From NCBI RefSeq assembly GCF_009828835.1, contig NZ_WTTB01000003.1, positions 124,001 through 188,000 on the forward strand: DNA of 64,000 bases, written 5' to 3'. The stretch is from Erysipelothrix urinaevulpis (GTDB lineage Bacteria > Bacillota_I > Bacilli_A > Erysipelotrichales > Erysipelotrichaceae). The position numbers and the translations under genes are program-made. Each line of letters opens with the position of its first letter. Within the stretch, counting starts at the first letter, position 1. Below the pieces are notes generated by a model. The model worked only from the letters and a program-made list of their open reading frames with translations. It was not told the origin of the DNA and did no database searches. Below are positions 24,940 to 34,359 of this stretch, piece after piece.

Positions 24940-25488
24940 TTAAACGAAATTTCCAATAAATTCGACGATAATTCCGCACATTCCAGTCAATACAATAACA
25001 AAGATTGGATCTTTTTTATAATTTCTTACTAAAAATAATGCAAGAAGCAATAATATTCCATTAAATAATAACTGTGAGCCACCTAATGCATTTCTTACAA
25101 TTGTAAGGCCTGCAGTTGCAATTAGTGCCACAACCGTCGGTCTTAATCCAGTAATAACACCTGAGATGACTTTTATCGTACTAAAACGATAATACACATA
25201 TGCAAGAATGCTTACGATAATAAATGATGGCAGGACATTCCCTATAGTCGCAACAATGGCGCCTGGAAAACCAGCAACCTGCAATCCTACAAAACTAGCA
25301 GCATTAAGAGCAATGGGACCCGGTGTCATCTCGGAGATTGTGACTAAGTCCGTAAATTGTGCAAGACTCAGCCAACCATGATTCTGAACAACCTGTTCTT
25401 GTATTAAAGGCATTGCAGCATAGCCACCACCGATACTGAACATGCCAATTTGACAAAAACTGATAAATAATTCGATGAGTGTTGTCAT
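24940..25488 (-). CDS. Chromate transporter family protein, half 2
   Basis: A short CHR protein (182 residues, about six membrane helices) with the family motifs FCQIGMFSIGGGYAAMPLIQ, EMTPGPIALNAASFVG and GFPGAIVATIG. Its ATG overlaps the stop of the sister gene (ATGA). In Firmicutes the two halves replace one long ChrA and work as a heterodimer with opposite topology. Transport of chromate is the family name; the physiological substrate is open. Confidence 0.9.
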   Translation of the reverse strand: MTTLIELFISFCQIGMFSIGGGYAAMPLIQEQVVQNHGWLSLAQFTDLVTISEMTPGPIALNAASFVGLQVAGFPGAIVATIGNVLPSFIIVSILAYVYYRFSTIKVISGVITGLRPTVVALIATAGLTIVRNALGGSQLLFNGILLLLALFLVRNYKKDPIFVIVLTGMCGIIVEFIGNFV

Positions 25489-26030
25489 TGTTTAGCACCT
25501 CTCAAACTCGACCAAGCACCAATACTTCCTGCAAATAGGATGATAATCAGTACATTCACTTTAAAAACTGATGCCGCTATAAAGGACACTACCATGATGA
25601 CTAAACTCAGTGTTTTTTTTGTTTTAATAATCTGAGAAGCCATGGTATACACTACATCAATAATCACTGCAGCAACACCTGCTTGCATTGCATTTAATGC
25701 TGCACCAACATAACGATTATCTCTAAATTCTACATAAAACAATGAAATAATCGATAGAATAAATAATGGTGGTAACATTGTTCCAAGGGTCGTAACTAAA
25801 GCACCAGGAAACCCTGCGACTTTAAATCCTACCAAAATTGATGCGTTTACAGCAATTGAACCTGGTGATGATTGAGCAATGGCCACCAAATCAGTCATCT
25901 CATCTTCATCAATCCATCCTAAATCGTCAACAAATTGTTTTTTCATTAGGGGTATAATGACATAGCCTCCCCCAAAAGTAAAACTACTCAAGTAAAACGT
26001 TGAGCTAAATAATTTCCAATACTTTTTCAA
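25485..26030 (-). CDS. Chromate transporter family protein, half 1
   Basis: The upstream partner of the pair (181 residues), with the matching motifs SSFTFGGGYVIIPLMKKQ, QSSPGSIAVNASILVG and GFPGALVTTLG. It differs from its sister mainly in the loop charges, as expected for an antiparallel heterodimer. Both genes are co-translated through the four-base overlap. There is no metal regulator gene beside them. Confidence 0.9.
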   Translation of the reverse strand: MKKYWKLFSSTFYLSSFTFGGGYVIIPLMKKQFVDDLGWIDEDEMTDLVAIAQSSPGSIAVNASILVGFKVAGFPGALVTTLGTMLPPLFILSIISLFYVEFRDNRYVGAALNAMQAGVAAVIIDVVYTMASQIIKTKKTLSLVIMVVSFIAASVFKVNVLIIILFAGSIGAWSSLRGAKQ

Positions 26031-26062
26031 TCTTCATTCCTCATTCCTCTGGTTATTATATC

Positions 26063-26090
26063 AAAAAAAGCCTCTTCTTCCAAAGAGGCT
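26063..26090 (-). terminator. Terminator of mgtA
   Basis: Stem AGCCTCTT / AAGAGGCT with seven Ts on the leftward transcript, seven bases after the mgtA stop codon. Confidence 0.88.
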
Positions 26091-26096
26091 ATATTT

Positions 26097-28772
26097 TTAT
26101 AATAATTCACCATATCGTTTCATAAAGAATCGTTTGGCAACTGTAACCAATAACATATAACCCAAGATTGTGACAGCTAACCAACCAAAATAATTGAGAG
26201 GTAATCGTGCCAATCCAATACTTTGACCAAAGCCTGTAAACGGAATCGCTGTCAAGAGTAAGATTCCTGCAAAGGTTGTAATGGTAACAAGTGCTGAAGC
26301 ACTGCTTTCAATAAATGGAATCTTAGGCGTTCTTAGCATATGTATCACCAGTGTTTGTGACCACATCGATTCAACAAACCAGCCTGCTTGGAATACTGCG
26401 ATGAACAAGGCTTTTGTTTGTGGATCAGTGATTTGTGCGTATTGCATACCAGTCACTTGAGGCGCTATCAGGAAGAACATTAAGAAATAGGTCGTGATAT
26501 CAAAGACAGAACTTGTTGGACCTAAAACAATCATAAAGTTACGAATTGATTCAGCATCCCATTTTCGTGGCACTTCCAAATAATCTTCGTCCACATTATC
26601 CCATGGAATAACCATGGATGATAAATCATAAATCAAGTTTAGAAGCACAAGGTGCATCGCCTCCATTGGTAAGAACGGTAGAAACGCACTTGCAACTAAG
26701 ACAGAAAAGACATTTCCAAAGTTGGAACTTGCTGTCATTTTAATGTATTTAATCATGTTTGCATAGGTCTTACGTCCCTCAATAATCCCCTTAACCAGTA
26801 CGTTTAAATCTTTTTCAAGGAGAATAACCTCAGATGATTCTTTCGCAATATCAACTGCTGTATCCACAGAAATACCAATATCTGCTTCAGTCATAGCGGG
26901 TGCATCGTTGATGCCATCACCTAAAAATCCGACCGTATGTCCCATTTCTCTTAATACTGAAACCAGTTTTTGTTTTTGGAGTGGGGCTAATTTAGCAAAT
27001 ACATTTGAACTTTGAACAAGATCTTTGAGTTCTTCGTCAGTTTTACCATCTAAATCACTACCCAAAACAATATTGCTTGTATCAATACCGATCATATCGC
27101 AAATACTCTTTGTAACAACATCGTTGTCACCTGTCATGACCTTTGTTTGTACGCCATAACGTGCTAATTCATCAATAGCTTGCATCGCTGATTCTTTTGG
27201 TGGATCTAAGAATGACAGATAACCCATGAGTACCATATCCTTCTCATCCGCGACTGAAAATTCACCAACCGGTCTTGGATTTGTTTTTTGAGCTACAGCA
27301 ATGACTCTCATTCCACGCTCGTTCAACCCATGAACCGTTTCCAAAATTTTGGCTGATAGTTCTTCGGTTAGTTCCATTACTTCATGGTTATACTCAACAA
27401 ATGAACAAACAGATAACATTTCTTCAACGGCACCTTTGGTAATCATTTGTGTTTTATTTCTTGAATCAGCAACAACTACAGACATTCTCCGACGATTGAA
27501 ATCAAAGGGTACTTCATCAACTTTAATATAAGCATTAAACAAGTTATCAAAGTTTTCATTTGATTCTGCGATTTCCATCGTTTTTTCAATAATCGATTTA
27601 TCCATCAAGTTTTTTAAGCCTGTTTGATAGTAACTATTCAAAAAAGCATGACGCAGAATTCGATCATCTTCGTTCCCCATAACATCAAGATGATATTCTA
27701 ATACAACTTTGTCTTGTGTTAAGGTCCCTGTTTTATCAGTACAAAGAATGTCCATTGAGCCTAAATCTTGAATCGAATTTAAACTCTTAACAATCGTTTT
27801 TTCTTTTGACATAGCAACCGCACCCTTAGCAAGGGAGGTTGTTACAATCATTGGCAACATTTCTGGTGTTAGCCCAACTGCAATTGATACAGAAAACAGA
27901 AGAGCACTCAACCAATCATTTTTTCCAACTCCATTAATAACAAAGACAATTGGAACCATAACAGCCATGAAACGAATTAGAAGCCAACTTACTGAGTTTA
28001 CTCCTTTTTCAAAGGTGGTTGCATCAGGTTCTTCTTGAACTTGCTCTGAAATTTCTCCAAATAATGTATCATTTCCTGTTGAGAGAACAAGTGCTTGTGA
28101 GTATCCACTAATAACATCACTTCCCATGAAAATTAAATTACTTCGGTCCGTTAGTGTTGAGCTTTCATCGATAATTTTACTTGTCTTTTCAACATGATAG
28201 CTCTCGCCGGTCAATGCTGATTGTGTAACGAATAAATCTTTAGCCTCTAAGACAAGCATATCTGCTGGTATCATATCTCCTGCTGACAGTTGAATAATAT
28301 CACCAACAACAACATCCTCAATTGGAATTTCTGTAGGTTCTTGGTTCCTTCTTATCACAAGTGTAGTGGTTTGAACCATTTCACTTAATCGTTTGGCTGC
28401 ATTACCAGAACGAGTTTCTTGAATAAATTGTAACAATCCACTCACAACGACCATCGTTGTGATAATAACAACCGTCATATATTCGCGTTCATTTTTTGGT
28501 AAACCATAAATATCCGTAAAATATGAAACAATTGCTAGAGCAATTAATATCGAGGTAAATGGATTAATGAATGCATCGACCAGACGTCGGAACATACTTA
28601 CTTCTTTACCTGTATCAATTTGGTTATCTCCGAACTCTTTTCGGTTCATCTCGACACGATCTGGATGCAATCCTTTCCGTGTTGTTTTTAACGCTGTGAT
28701 GACTGTTTCTTTTGATTCTTTTGATGCCCAGTCTAATCTTTCTTTAGCATCAATTAAAAAGTTTTTTAGCAT
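26097..28772 (-). CDS. mgtA: Mg2+-importing P-type ATPase
   Basis: An 891-residue P-IIIB ATPase for Mg2+ uptake. Seen: the actuator TGES at 188-191, the membrane motif [12 protein letters not shown] (299-310, diagnostic of MgtA/MgtB), [10 protein letters not shown] with the phosphorylated Asp at 346, KGAVEEML in the nucleotide-binding domain, TGDND, and [19 protein letters not shown]. Start ATG 28772 follows GGAGGG with good spacing. A long leader with an M-box riboswitch and a terminator lies upstream, so it should be expressed when Mg2+ is low. A terminator closes the single-gene unit. Confidence 0.95.
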   Translation of the reverse strand: MLKNFLIDAKERLDWASKESKETVITALKTTRKGLHPDRVEMNRKEFGDNQIDTGKEVSMFRRLVDAFINPFTSILIALAIVSYFTDIYGLPKNEREYMTVVIITTMVVVSGLLQFIQETRSGNAAKRLSEMVQTTTLVIRRNQEPTEIPIEDVVVGDIIQLSAGDMIPADMLVLEAKDLFVTQSALTGESYHVEKTSKIIDESSTLTDRSNLIFMGSDVISGYSQALVLSTGNDTLFGEISEQVQEEPDATTFEKGVNSVSWLLIRFMAVMVPIVFVINGVGKNDWLSALLFSVSIAVGLTPEMLPMIVTTSLAKGAVAMSKEKTIVKSLNSIQDLGSMDILCTDKTGTLTQDKVVLEYHLDVMGNEDDRILRHAFLNSYYQTGLKNLMDKSIIEKTMEIAESNENFDNLFNAYIKVDEVPFDFNRRRMSVVVADSRNKTQMITKGAVEEMLSVCSFVEYNHEVMELTEELSAKILETVHGLNERGMRVIAVAQKTNPRPVGEFSVADEKDMVLMGYLSFLDPPKESAMQAIDELARYGVQTKVMTGDNDVVTKSICDMIGIDTSNIVLGSDLDGKTDEELKDLVQSSNVFAKLAPLQKQKLVSVLREMGHTVGFLGDGINDAPAMTEADIGISVDTAVDIAKESSEVILLEKDLNVLVKGIIEGRKTYANMIKYIKMTASSNFGNVFSVLVASAFLPFLPMEAMHLVLLNLIYDLSSMVIPWDNVDEDYLEVPRKWDAESIRNFMIVLGPTSSVFDITTYFLMFFLIAPQVTGMQYAQITDPQTKALFIAVFQAGWFVESMWSQTLVIHMLRTPKIPFIESSASALVTITTFAGILLLTAIPFTGFGQSIGLARLPLNYFGWLAVTILGYMLLVTVAKRFFMKRYGELL

Positions 28773-28893
28773 GATAATCCCTCCTATTGCTAGTTGAGAT
28801 TTGGACGTAATGAAACAAATCTCAACATCATTTTTGTACTAAACCGTCGTTCACACTGATCCATTCCACCACTCCCTTTCATTCCTAAGACAA

Positions 28894-28928
28894 TAAAAAA
28901 CCACACCTATACAAGTGGTAGGCATGGT
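28894..28928 (-). terminator. Intrinsic terminator of the mgtA leader
   Basis: On the leftward strand the arms ACCATGCCTA and TAGGTGTGGT pair (10 bp, two G-U pairs) and run into six Ts. It stands between the M-box aptamer and mgtA, where it acts as the off-state of the riboswitch. Confidence 0.85.
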
Positions 28929-28930
28929 TA

Positions 28931-29110
28931 AAATATCTCTATAAAAAATATTATCGTCACGTTCAAGCTTTAACTCCAAAAGGCAATGAAACTACATTAT
29001 CCTAAGCCTTCGCGACCTAGTCTGTTCAAACCAACTCCATAGTGTCTCCACTACTCTGCGGCAGTAATCCGTATCCTTTTGGTAGCCTCACCTACCGTTA
29101 TTCTATTGTC
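28931..29110 (-). ncRNA. M-box (ykoK) Mg2+ riboswitch
   Basis: On the minus strand the leader opens with GGTAGGTGAGGCTACC (29096-29081), followed by GGATACGGATTACTGCCGC, a GTGGAGACACTAT segment and later GTTTCATTGCC and GGAGTTAAAGCTTGAACG. These are the conserved blocks of the M-box class in order. The position, just before a terminator and mgtA, fits. By family knowledge, high Mg2+ favours the terminator. Recognised from memory of the consensus; not scored against a covariance model. Confidence 0.82.
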
Positions 29111-29121
29111 GTTCCTTGGGT

Positions 29122-29151
29122 ATCATACCTTAAGTCTTTGAGGTATGTCAA
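29122..29151 (-). promoter_or_regulatory. Promoter of the M-box/mgtA transcript
   Basis: Leftward TTGACA (complement of 29146-29151), an 18-base spacer and TATGAT (complement of 29122-29127), ending about 15 bases before the riboswitch starts. Confidence 0.8.
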
Positions 29152-29152
29152 C

Positions 29153-29974
29153 CTATTTAGGCATAGATTCAATATGAATTGTATTCGTATTGAATGGAAC
29201 TTCAATGTTTTCTTCTTCTAAAATCTCTAAAATAAATCGTCTCAAATCACGCTCTACGGCCCAATTTTTTCCCGTATGACATTTACACACAACCCCCAGT
29301 AACAGTGCACTATCGCCATATTCACTGATCCCTAATACTTCAGGATGACTAATCGTATTTCCATCAACAAAATAACGATCTAATTTATCTTGCATAACTT
29401 TCATTAAATAATTTAAATTAACATCATAAGGAACCGGAACCTGCACAATTGCATTGATATAATCTCTTGAATAATTCTTTACACCACGAATTTCACCATT
29501 AGGAATTATGCATTGTTCTCCCTTAGCAGTCCTTAAAATAGTCGTTCTTAGGCTCATTTTTTCAACAACACCTGTATATTCTGCAACTTCAATAAGATCA
29601 TCCACATTAAATTGATTCTCCGCCAAAATAAACAAACCAGAAATAATGTCTTTAACAAGCGCTTGTGCACCAAACCCTAATGCAACACTTCCAACGCTAG
29701 CAACAGCTAGGATTGACTTAGTCGAGATACCAAACAATTCTAAAATAATCATGACCGTAATAAAATATATAATGTATTTAACGGTGCTAGATAAGACTGT
29801 GAACAGGGTCATTTTTTTCTGATTATGTTCACCACTGTACAATACTTTACCCAAAGTTTTGATGATGAAATTCATCACCACACTTGCGACAACAAAGATT
29901 AAAATTGAAACACCAATTTTTTTAATGAACCCAAACGCTGGTTCTGTTAACATAATTTTTTCAAACATCTCCAC
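29153..29974 (-). CDS. Small-conductance mechanosensitive channel (MscS family)
   Basis: A 273-residue MscS protein. Two membrane helices (about 18-40 and 62-84) lead to the pore helix SILAVASVGSVALGFGAQALVKDIISG, which has the Ala/Gly packing of MscS, followed by the beta domain (FNVDDLIEVAEYTGVVEKMSLRTTILR). Opens under membrane tension to release solutes during osmotic downshock. There are two close ATG starts (MEMFEK). The single gene is followed directly by the mgtA promoter; its 3' end has no hairpin of its own that I can see. Confidence 0.92.
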   Translation of the reverse strand: MEMFEKIMLTEPAFGFIKKIGVSILIFVVASVVMNFIIKTLGKVLYSGEHNQKKMTLFTVLSSTVKYIIYFITVMIILELFGISTKSILAVASVGSVALGFGAQALVKDIISGLFILAENQFNVDDLIEVAEYTGVVEKMSLRTTILRTAKGEQCIIPNGEIRGVKNYSRDYINAIVQVPVPYDVNLNYLMKVMQDKLDRYFVDGNTISHPEVLGISEYGDSALLLGVVCKCHTGKNWAVERDLRRFILEILEEENIEVPFNTNTIHIESMPK

Positions 29975-30052
29975 ACTCTCACTTCCTTTATGAATAGTTT
30001 TATTATATCATATGAATACATTAGTTTTTGGGAAAGAGAGTGATTTTATATC

Positions 30053-30826
30053 ATGTTATTTAACTATATATATTGGTTAATTTATGCTTTTTTTGGTTAC
30101 ATTATTGAAACTTTATATGTGTCAATTCCGAATAAAAAATTTGTTCAAAGAGGCTTTTTACATGGTCCAGTTATTCCTATCTATGCTTTTGGTGCTATGG
30201 CGATTCTATACTTCTTAGAACCATTTTTTGAGTATCCATCCCTTGTTTTTATCTTAGGAATTTTTGTTACAAGTGGTCTTGAGTACATCACAAGTTTTGC
30301 TATGGAAAAAATATTTGATATGAGATGGTGGGATTATTCGAAGAGAAAATTTAACATCAAGGGGAGAATTTGTTTGCGTAATAGCCTTCTATTTGGGTTG
30401 CTTTCAGTCATTTTAGTAGAATGGATCCATCCTATTGTTAAAGATATCGTCAAGATTGTTCCAGTAAATACACTTCAATTGATTGCTTCTATTTCATTTG
30501 TTATCTTGATGATTGATTTTATAAGTAGTGTCTTAGTTGCCGTTAATATAAAACGATACATCGAAGATCTCGAAGTTGTAAAAGAGGAAATTCTTACTAA
30601 ATTGAGCACGGATAATATAAGCATTAGCATCGAGGAATTCCTTGATGCAGGCCAAGAGTTGTTGAATGAGTTCGATGATCACATCAAGCAAATTCAAGTT
30701 CGTCTCAAACAAAGCCATGCACGTTTTCGTAAACGTGAACATAACCTATTAAAACGGTTCCCGACTGTGAAATCACGTAAATTCTCAAAAACACTTGAAG
30801 AACTCAAAAATAAGTTAAAGCAATAA
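30053..30826 (+). CDS. CmpB-type membrane protein (putative ABC transporter type IV, PF06541-like)
   Basis: The N-terminal 165 residues hold about five membrane helices and begin with LFNYIYWLIYAFFGYIIETLYVS and the conserved RGFLHGPVIPIYAFGA, MEKIFDMRWWDYSKRKFNIKGRICLRNSLLFG. These mark the family annotated as putative ABC-transporter permease (CmpB). A cytoplasmic helical tail (170-257) is basic at its end. No ATPase partner is nearby and the real function is not known to me. Divergent from the MscS gene. Confidence 0.82.
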   Translation: MLFNYIYWLIYAFFGYIIETLYVSIPNKKFVQRGFLHGPVIPIYAFGAMAILYFLEPFFEYPSLVFILGIFVTSGLEYITSFAMEKIFDMRWWDYSKRKFNIKGRICLRNSLLFGLLSVILVEWIHPIVKDIVKIVPVNTLQLIASISFVILMIDFISSVLVAVNIKRYIEDLEVVKEEILTKLSTDNISISIEEFLDAGQELLNEFDDHIKQIQVRLKQSHARFRKREHNLLKRFPTVKSRKFSKTLEELKNKLKQ

Positions 30827-30855
30827 AAAAGCGAAAAATAAATTTCGCTTTTTTT
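30825..30855. terminator. Bidirectional terminator
   Basis: AAAAAAGCGAAA / TTTCGCTTTTTT stem between the CmpB-type gene and the convergent YeeE/YedE gene. Confidence 0.88.
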
Positions 30856-30862
30856 ATTTATG

Positions 30863-32158
30863 TTATTGTGATACTTTATCAAAAATTAGTTTTTGGAATG
30901 TATTCCCCAAGATACCCCCCACAATGAGTGCAAGTAAGAAAAACCAGCCCGATAAAGACATATGTGCGATTGGCGTGAACAAGCCTCCAGCATTACAGCC
31001 TTTTGCTAAACGAGTTCCCACTCCCATTGTTAATCCACCAAGCATAAAGAGGAACCATTGAATTTTTGGATAATTAAAGAAATTCTGACTTGTTTCTTTC
31101 ATTTGACCACTTGTTAATAAATAAGTAAGTGCTCCGATAAAAATTCCCATGTTTTGAATTCCTGTACCATTTGAGAAAATAGATGCACTGAAGAACTCAG
31201 GTTCTTGTCCTGCATAGTTTGCTAGTGTCTCTGCTTTTACACCAAACACCATAATTACTTTAGCAAACCAATTACCAAAAGGTCCTGATGCACCCCATCC
31301 ACCTTTTGTTGCTGCCACAATAATAATAAAGATAACCGCAATTAATAAAGCTCCAGTATAAACTGACCATGAATTTACAAACACTTTATTGAAAACATAC
31401 GTAAATAATTGGTCCTTTTCAGCCGGAACCTCTATATGGCGTTCATTTTCAGCCTTAAGTTCTGACGGAACAACACCTAATGTGCCTTTACGTTTACGAT
31501 ATGATTCATAAGCATAAGCGAGTACGATAACAATCAAAGCAAGAATTCCAGTTAGTATAACGCCCCCAAGCATATTATATAAACTACTTCCATTGAATAA
31601 ATCAGGGAAAAATACACCATTGTTTTCTCCAGCAGTAAACCATGAATTATTGACCCATGAAGCTTTGTCAAATGGCATCCCTAAGACAACGCCCATTCCA
31701 AAGAAAAACATGGTAATAATTGCTTTCGGTGCTTCATTTGCTAAATCACTCATCATGCCTGATGCACAGCATGAGCTCATTGACATTCCAAAACCAAACA
31801 TCATAGCACCAAGGATTAAACCAAGGTTAATTGGCTTAACATTTAAACCATACTCCACTAAAACAGTTTGTGTTTCTGGGTTAAGATTGAAAACTAATAA
31901 ACCAGCAACACCAAGTGCAGCTACAAAGAACATAATCATCATTGCTCGCATTAATTTAGTAGAACCGGTTGTATAGGCTCGATTCACTGACCCAGCAAAT
32001 CCGGTGTATGCTCTAGCAAAGACATAACCAAGCGAGATTCCGATAAGTAATCTAAAGACTAACATATCACTTGCAAGCTTAGCTTTTCCTAATAATATAA
32101 CGCCAAATAATACAATGAGTCCAATGATAAACTCTGTATAATTAATTTTTTTATTCAT
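30863..32158 (-). CDS. YeeE/YedE-family sulfur-compound transporter
   Basis: A polytopic membrane protein of about 431 residues with two related halves. The first half has the conserved Cys motif GFGMSMSSCCASGMMSDLA; the second has the matching GVGTRLAKGCNAGGLF. These buried cysteines are characteristic of the YeeE/YedE (TsuA-type) family, which takes up thiosulfate or related sulfur species. The start is ATG 32158, behind GGAG; a longer frame exists upstream but has no ribosome site. It lies about 5 kb from the persulfide-type operon, but its upstream region has no copy of that operator. Exact substrate inferred. Confidence 0.87.
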   Translation of the reverse strand: MNKKINYTEFIIGLIVLFGVILLGKAKLASDMLVFRLLIGISLGYVFARAYTGFAGSVNRAYTTGSTKLMRAMMIMFFVAALGVAGLLVFNLNPETQTVLVEYGLNVKPINLGLILGAMMFGFGMSMSSCCASGMMSDLANEAPKAIITMFFFGMGVVLGMPFDKASWVNNSWFTAGENNGVFFPDLFNGSSLYNMLGGVILTGILALIVIVLAYAYESYRKRKGTLGVVPSELKAENERHIEVPAEKDQLFTYVFNKVFVNSWSVYTGALLIAVIFIIIVAATKGGWGASGPFGNWFAKVIMVFGVKAETLANYAGQEPEFFSASIFSNGTGIQNMGIFIGALTYLLTSGQMKETSQNFFNYPKIQWFLFMLGGLTMGVGTRLAKGCNAGGLFTPIAHMSLSGWFFLLALIVGGILGNTFQKLIFDKVSQ

Positions 32159-32390
32159 TCTTTCTCCTTCTCTTTCTATGACCGACCTTCTGTCTTCTCT
32201 CCTAAAATTCACAGAAGTTGAGTCCTATTGCTAACTTATTGTATCATTGGTAATTTTTAAACTTAAGGTTAAATCATCAAAGCATTATAACTTATAAGTC
32301 ATAGTGACTTGTTTTGTGTTGCTTCATCCATCACATTTAGCGAATTCAAAAACTTTGTGAATCCATGCACTACATGATCAAGGAAATAAA

Positions 32391-32422
32391 AAAACAACAC
32401 TCAGTTATCTGAATGTTGTTTT
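32391..32422 (-). terminator. Terminator of the DUF349 gene
   Basis: Stem AAAACAACA-c-TCAG / CTGA-a-TGTTGTTTT around TTAT, with a T-run on the leftward strand. The 230 bases between here and the YeeE/YedE start hold its promoter region but no further clear feature. Confidence 0.8.
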
Positions 32423-32436
32423 CGTTAAAACTATTT

Positions 32437-33594
32437 TTAGAAACGATCAAGTTGACTATCAATTGAATTTATTTGTTGATGATACTCATCTAAACGAGCT
32501 TCATTATTTTTTAAATTCTCTTCAAGTTCAAGTTTTTCTTTTTCTTGATTTTCATCAAGAGTATCCATGTTAGCAAATGTATCTAACTTAATACGAATCA
32601 TTTCTGTGATTTCTTCTAAAGCACTGATGCGGATATCAAGACGTTTTGCCTCTTCTTCCAAATCCCAACGACGCTCTTCAGCATTTGATCGTTGATACTC
32701 ATTGAAACGTGTATAGAACTCATCTTGATGACTTCTAAATGCGTCCCAAAGTTTTTGTTCATTGGCACGTCCACTTGATCCAGCTTCTTTCCAGCGTTCG
32801 AATAAATTGTCCATTTTTTCTTTTGCGCCATCAAAGCTAAATGATTGTGCTAATTCACGAGCATCTTCAATTAAACCTTCTTTAATTTTACGAGCTTCGT
32901 CATGACGTTGTCTCATTTCATCAAAATGCTCATGTTGACGTTGATAAAAATGTTGACGGGCACCATTGAAACGTTCCCATAATTCATCTTCTTTTTCTCT
33001 AGAAGCAAATCCAACCTCTTTCCAACGATTCATTAAATCACGCATAACTGATGACGTTTCTTTCCAATCTTCTGAGTCTTTATGACTTTCAGCTTCTTGG
33101 ATCAATTGTTCTTTTTGTTCAGCTGCTTCTTCTTGATGAACTTCTCGTTTTTCAAAAAATTCATTTTGACGATTGAAGAAAACATCATTCGCTGCTGAAA
33201 ATGCATCCCAAAGTTCTTGATCTGCACCTTGACCTGAAAAACCAGCTTCTCGCCATGTAACTTGCATCTCTTGAAGACGCTTCGATGTTTTTGCCCAGCG
33301 TGTTGATTCTTGTAAATCTTGCGCTTCTTTAACTAAATTTTCTTTAGTTGTTTTAGCTGCAAGTAATTTATTTTGACTCTCTTCATAAACTTTAAGTGCA
33401 TTTTGGAATTCAGCTTCAAGATAACTATCATCATTATCTGCAGCCGCTTCTTCCCACTCTTGTTTAATCGATTCAATATGACCGTCAACGTCAACGACAT
33501 TTCGATATCGACGAACTTCAGCAATGAGTTCTTTTTGACGTGATTGCTCCACAGAGGCTAAACTTTCCCAGCTTAGATTTGTCGCAGGTTCCAT
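32437..33594 (-). CDS. DUF349-repeat coiled-coil protein
   Basis: A 385-residue highly charged helical protein with about four DUF349 repeats, each carrying the W-[KR]-E-[AV]-G-x[SA]-[GR] motif (TWREAGFSGQGADQELWDAF, RWKEVGFASREKEDELWERF, RWKEAGSSGRANEQKLWDAF). The end is coiled coil. The family occurs in many bacteria and is poorly understood; some members are linked to stress or RNA/ribosome-related roles. I start it at ATG 33594, which has AGGAG six bases upstream. A GTG at 33657 would add 21 residues. Confidence 0.85.
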   Translation of the reverse strand: MEPATNLSWESLASVEQSRQKELIAEVRRYRNVVDVDGHIESIKQEWEEAAADNDDSYLEAEFQNALKVYEESQNKLLAAKTTKENLVKEAQDLQESTRWAKTSKRLQEMQVTWREAGFSGQGADQELWDAFSAANDVFFNRQNEFFEKREVHQEEAAEQKEQLIQEAESHKDSEDWKETSSVMRDLMNRWKEVGFASREKEDELWERFNGARQHFYQRQHEHFDEMRQRHDEARKIKEGLIEDARELAQSFSFDGAKEKMDNLFERWKEAGSSGRANEQKLWDAFRSHQDEFYTRFNEYQRSNAEERRWDLEEEAKRLDIRISALEEITEMIRIKLDTFANMDTLDENQEKEKLELEENLKNNEARLDEYHQQINSIDSQLDRF

Positions 33595-33749
33595 AATTGT
33601 CTCCTGTTCATCCATCTCCAAGTGATCGTTTTTGTGATCATTATTAATAATAAACACCTCTTTCCTTTTATTGTACTTTATTATTGTAGCATGATTTAGC
33701 CTTTGAGTTAAGCCTAAGGATAGATTTTACACATTTATGGGCAAGTTGC

Positions 33750-33778
33750 TTGGACATTAATACCCCATGAGGTATATT
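33750..33778 (+). promoter_or_regulatory. Promoter with CsoR/CstR-type operator
   Basis: TTGGAC (33750-33755), 17-base spacer, TATATT (33773-33778). The spacer holds ATACCCCATGAGGTAT (33760-33775), an ATACC-N6-GGTAT palindrome that matches the operator before trxA at 39156-39171. A repressor bound there would block RNA polymerase. Confidence 0.75.
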
Positions 33779-33798
33779 TTATATAGAAAGGAGCTGTT

Positions 33799-34275
33799 AT
33801 GTTTCAAGAAGCGATTGATTTATTAAAAACGAAAAAATATATGATCCAAGGAATAGCTTTCAGTCTAGTCTTTATGTTTATTTATACACTGATTGATTCT
33901 TTCAATATGTCTTATACAGTGATGAGCCATACCTTTGGTTTCTATCTTGTTATTATAAATATTGTCATTAACCTTGTAATGGCAATGCTAAGTGCTCTTT
34001 TAATGAACCTTAGCTCTGCCATGGTTATTTTAAAAGGGAATGAAGCCAAGGGCGCAAACCTTAGCTTTGTTTCAATTCTTTTTGGTATCTTAACTTATGG
34101 ATGCACGCCTTGTGTCATTGCATTTTTTGCTAATATAGGAATTACATTTTCTGTCTTTGTCCTTCCATTAGCAGGACTCCCATATAAATTATTCAGTTTA
34201 CTACTCATAGGTATAGGGCTTTGGTGGACCAAAAGAGAAATTGATAAAGGAGTTTGTAAAGTTAAATTTACTTAA
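33799..34275 (+). CDS. Small four-helix membrane protein with CTPC motif, CsoR-type regulon member
   Basis: A 158-residue protein with four membrane helices: about 16-35, 48-72, 90-115 and 120-142. A conserved-looking patch in the third helix reads TYGCTPCVIAFFANIG, with cysteines spaced as CxxC and a nearby Pro. I do not recognise the family. Its promoter carries the same ATACC-N6-GGTAT operator as the trxA-CoADR-csoR operon, so it is probably induced by the same signal, likely reactive sulfur. A role in sulfide, persulfide or electron export or in membrane thiol chemistry is a guess from this linkage. Confidence 0.75.
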   Translation: MFQEAIDLLKTKKYMIQGIAFSLVFMFIYTLIDSFNMSYTVMSHTFGFYLVIINIVINLVMAMLSALLMNLSSAMVILKGNEAKGANLSFVSILFGILTYGCTPCVIAFFANIGITFSVFVLPLAGLPYKLFSLLLIGIGLWWTKREIDKGVCKVKFT

Positions 34276-34285
34276 TTACCTTAAG

Positions 34286-34315
34286 CTTGCTTCTTGTAAA
34301 AGCAAGTTTTTTTTA
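34286..34315 (+). terminator. Terminator of the small membrane protein gene
   Basis: Stem CTTGCTT / AAGCAAG with eight Ts. Confidence 0.88.
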
Positions 34316-34359
34316 TAGTGCTATGGTATAATAATTACAAATGCGTAGGAGGGGATCGC

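Noticed and set aside
32159-32260. CsoR/CstR-type operator before the YeeE/YedE transporter
   Set aside because: No ATACC-N6-GGTAT or close variant is present, so membership in that regulon is not supported.
34276-34359. RAT-type autoregulation of the LicT-like gene itself
   Set aside because: The leader has only the terminator of the preceding gene and a short promoter region, with no RAT sequence.
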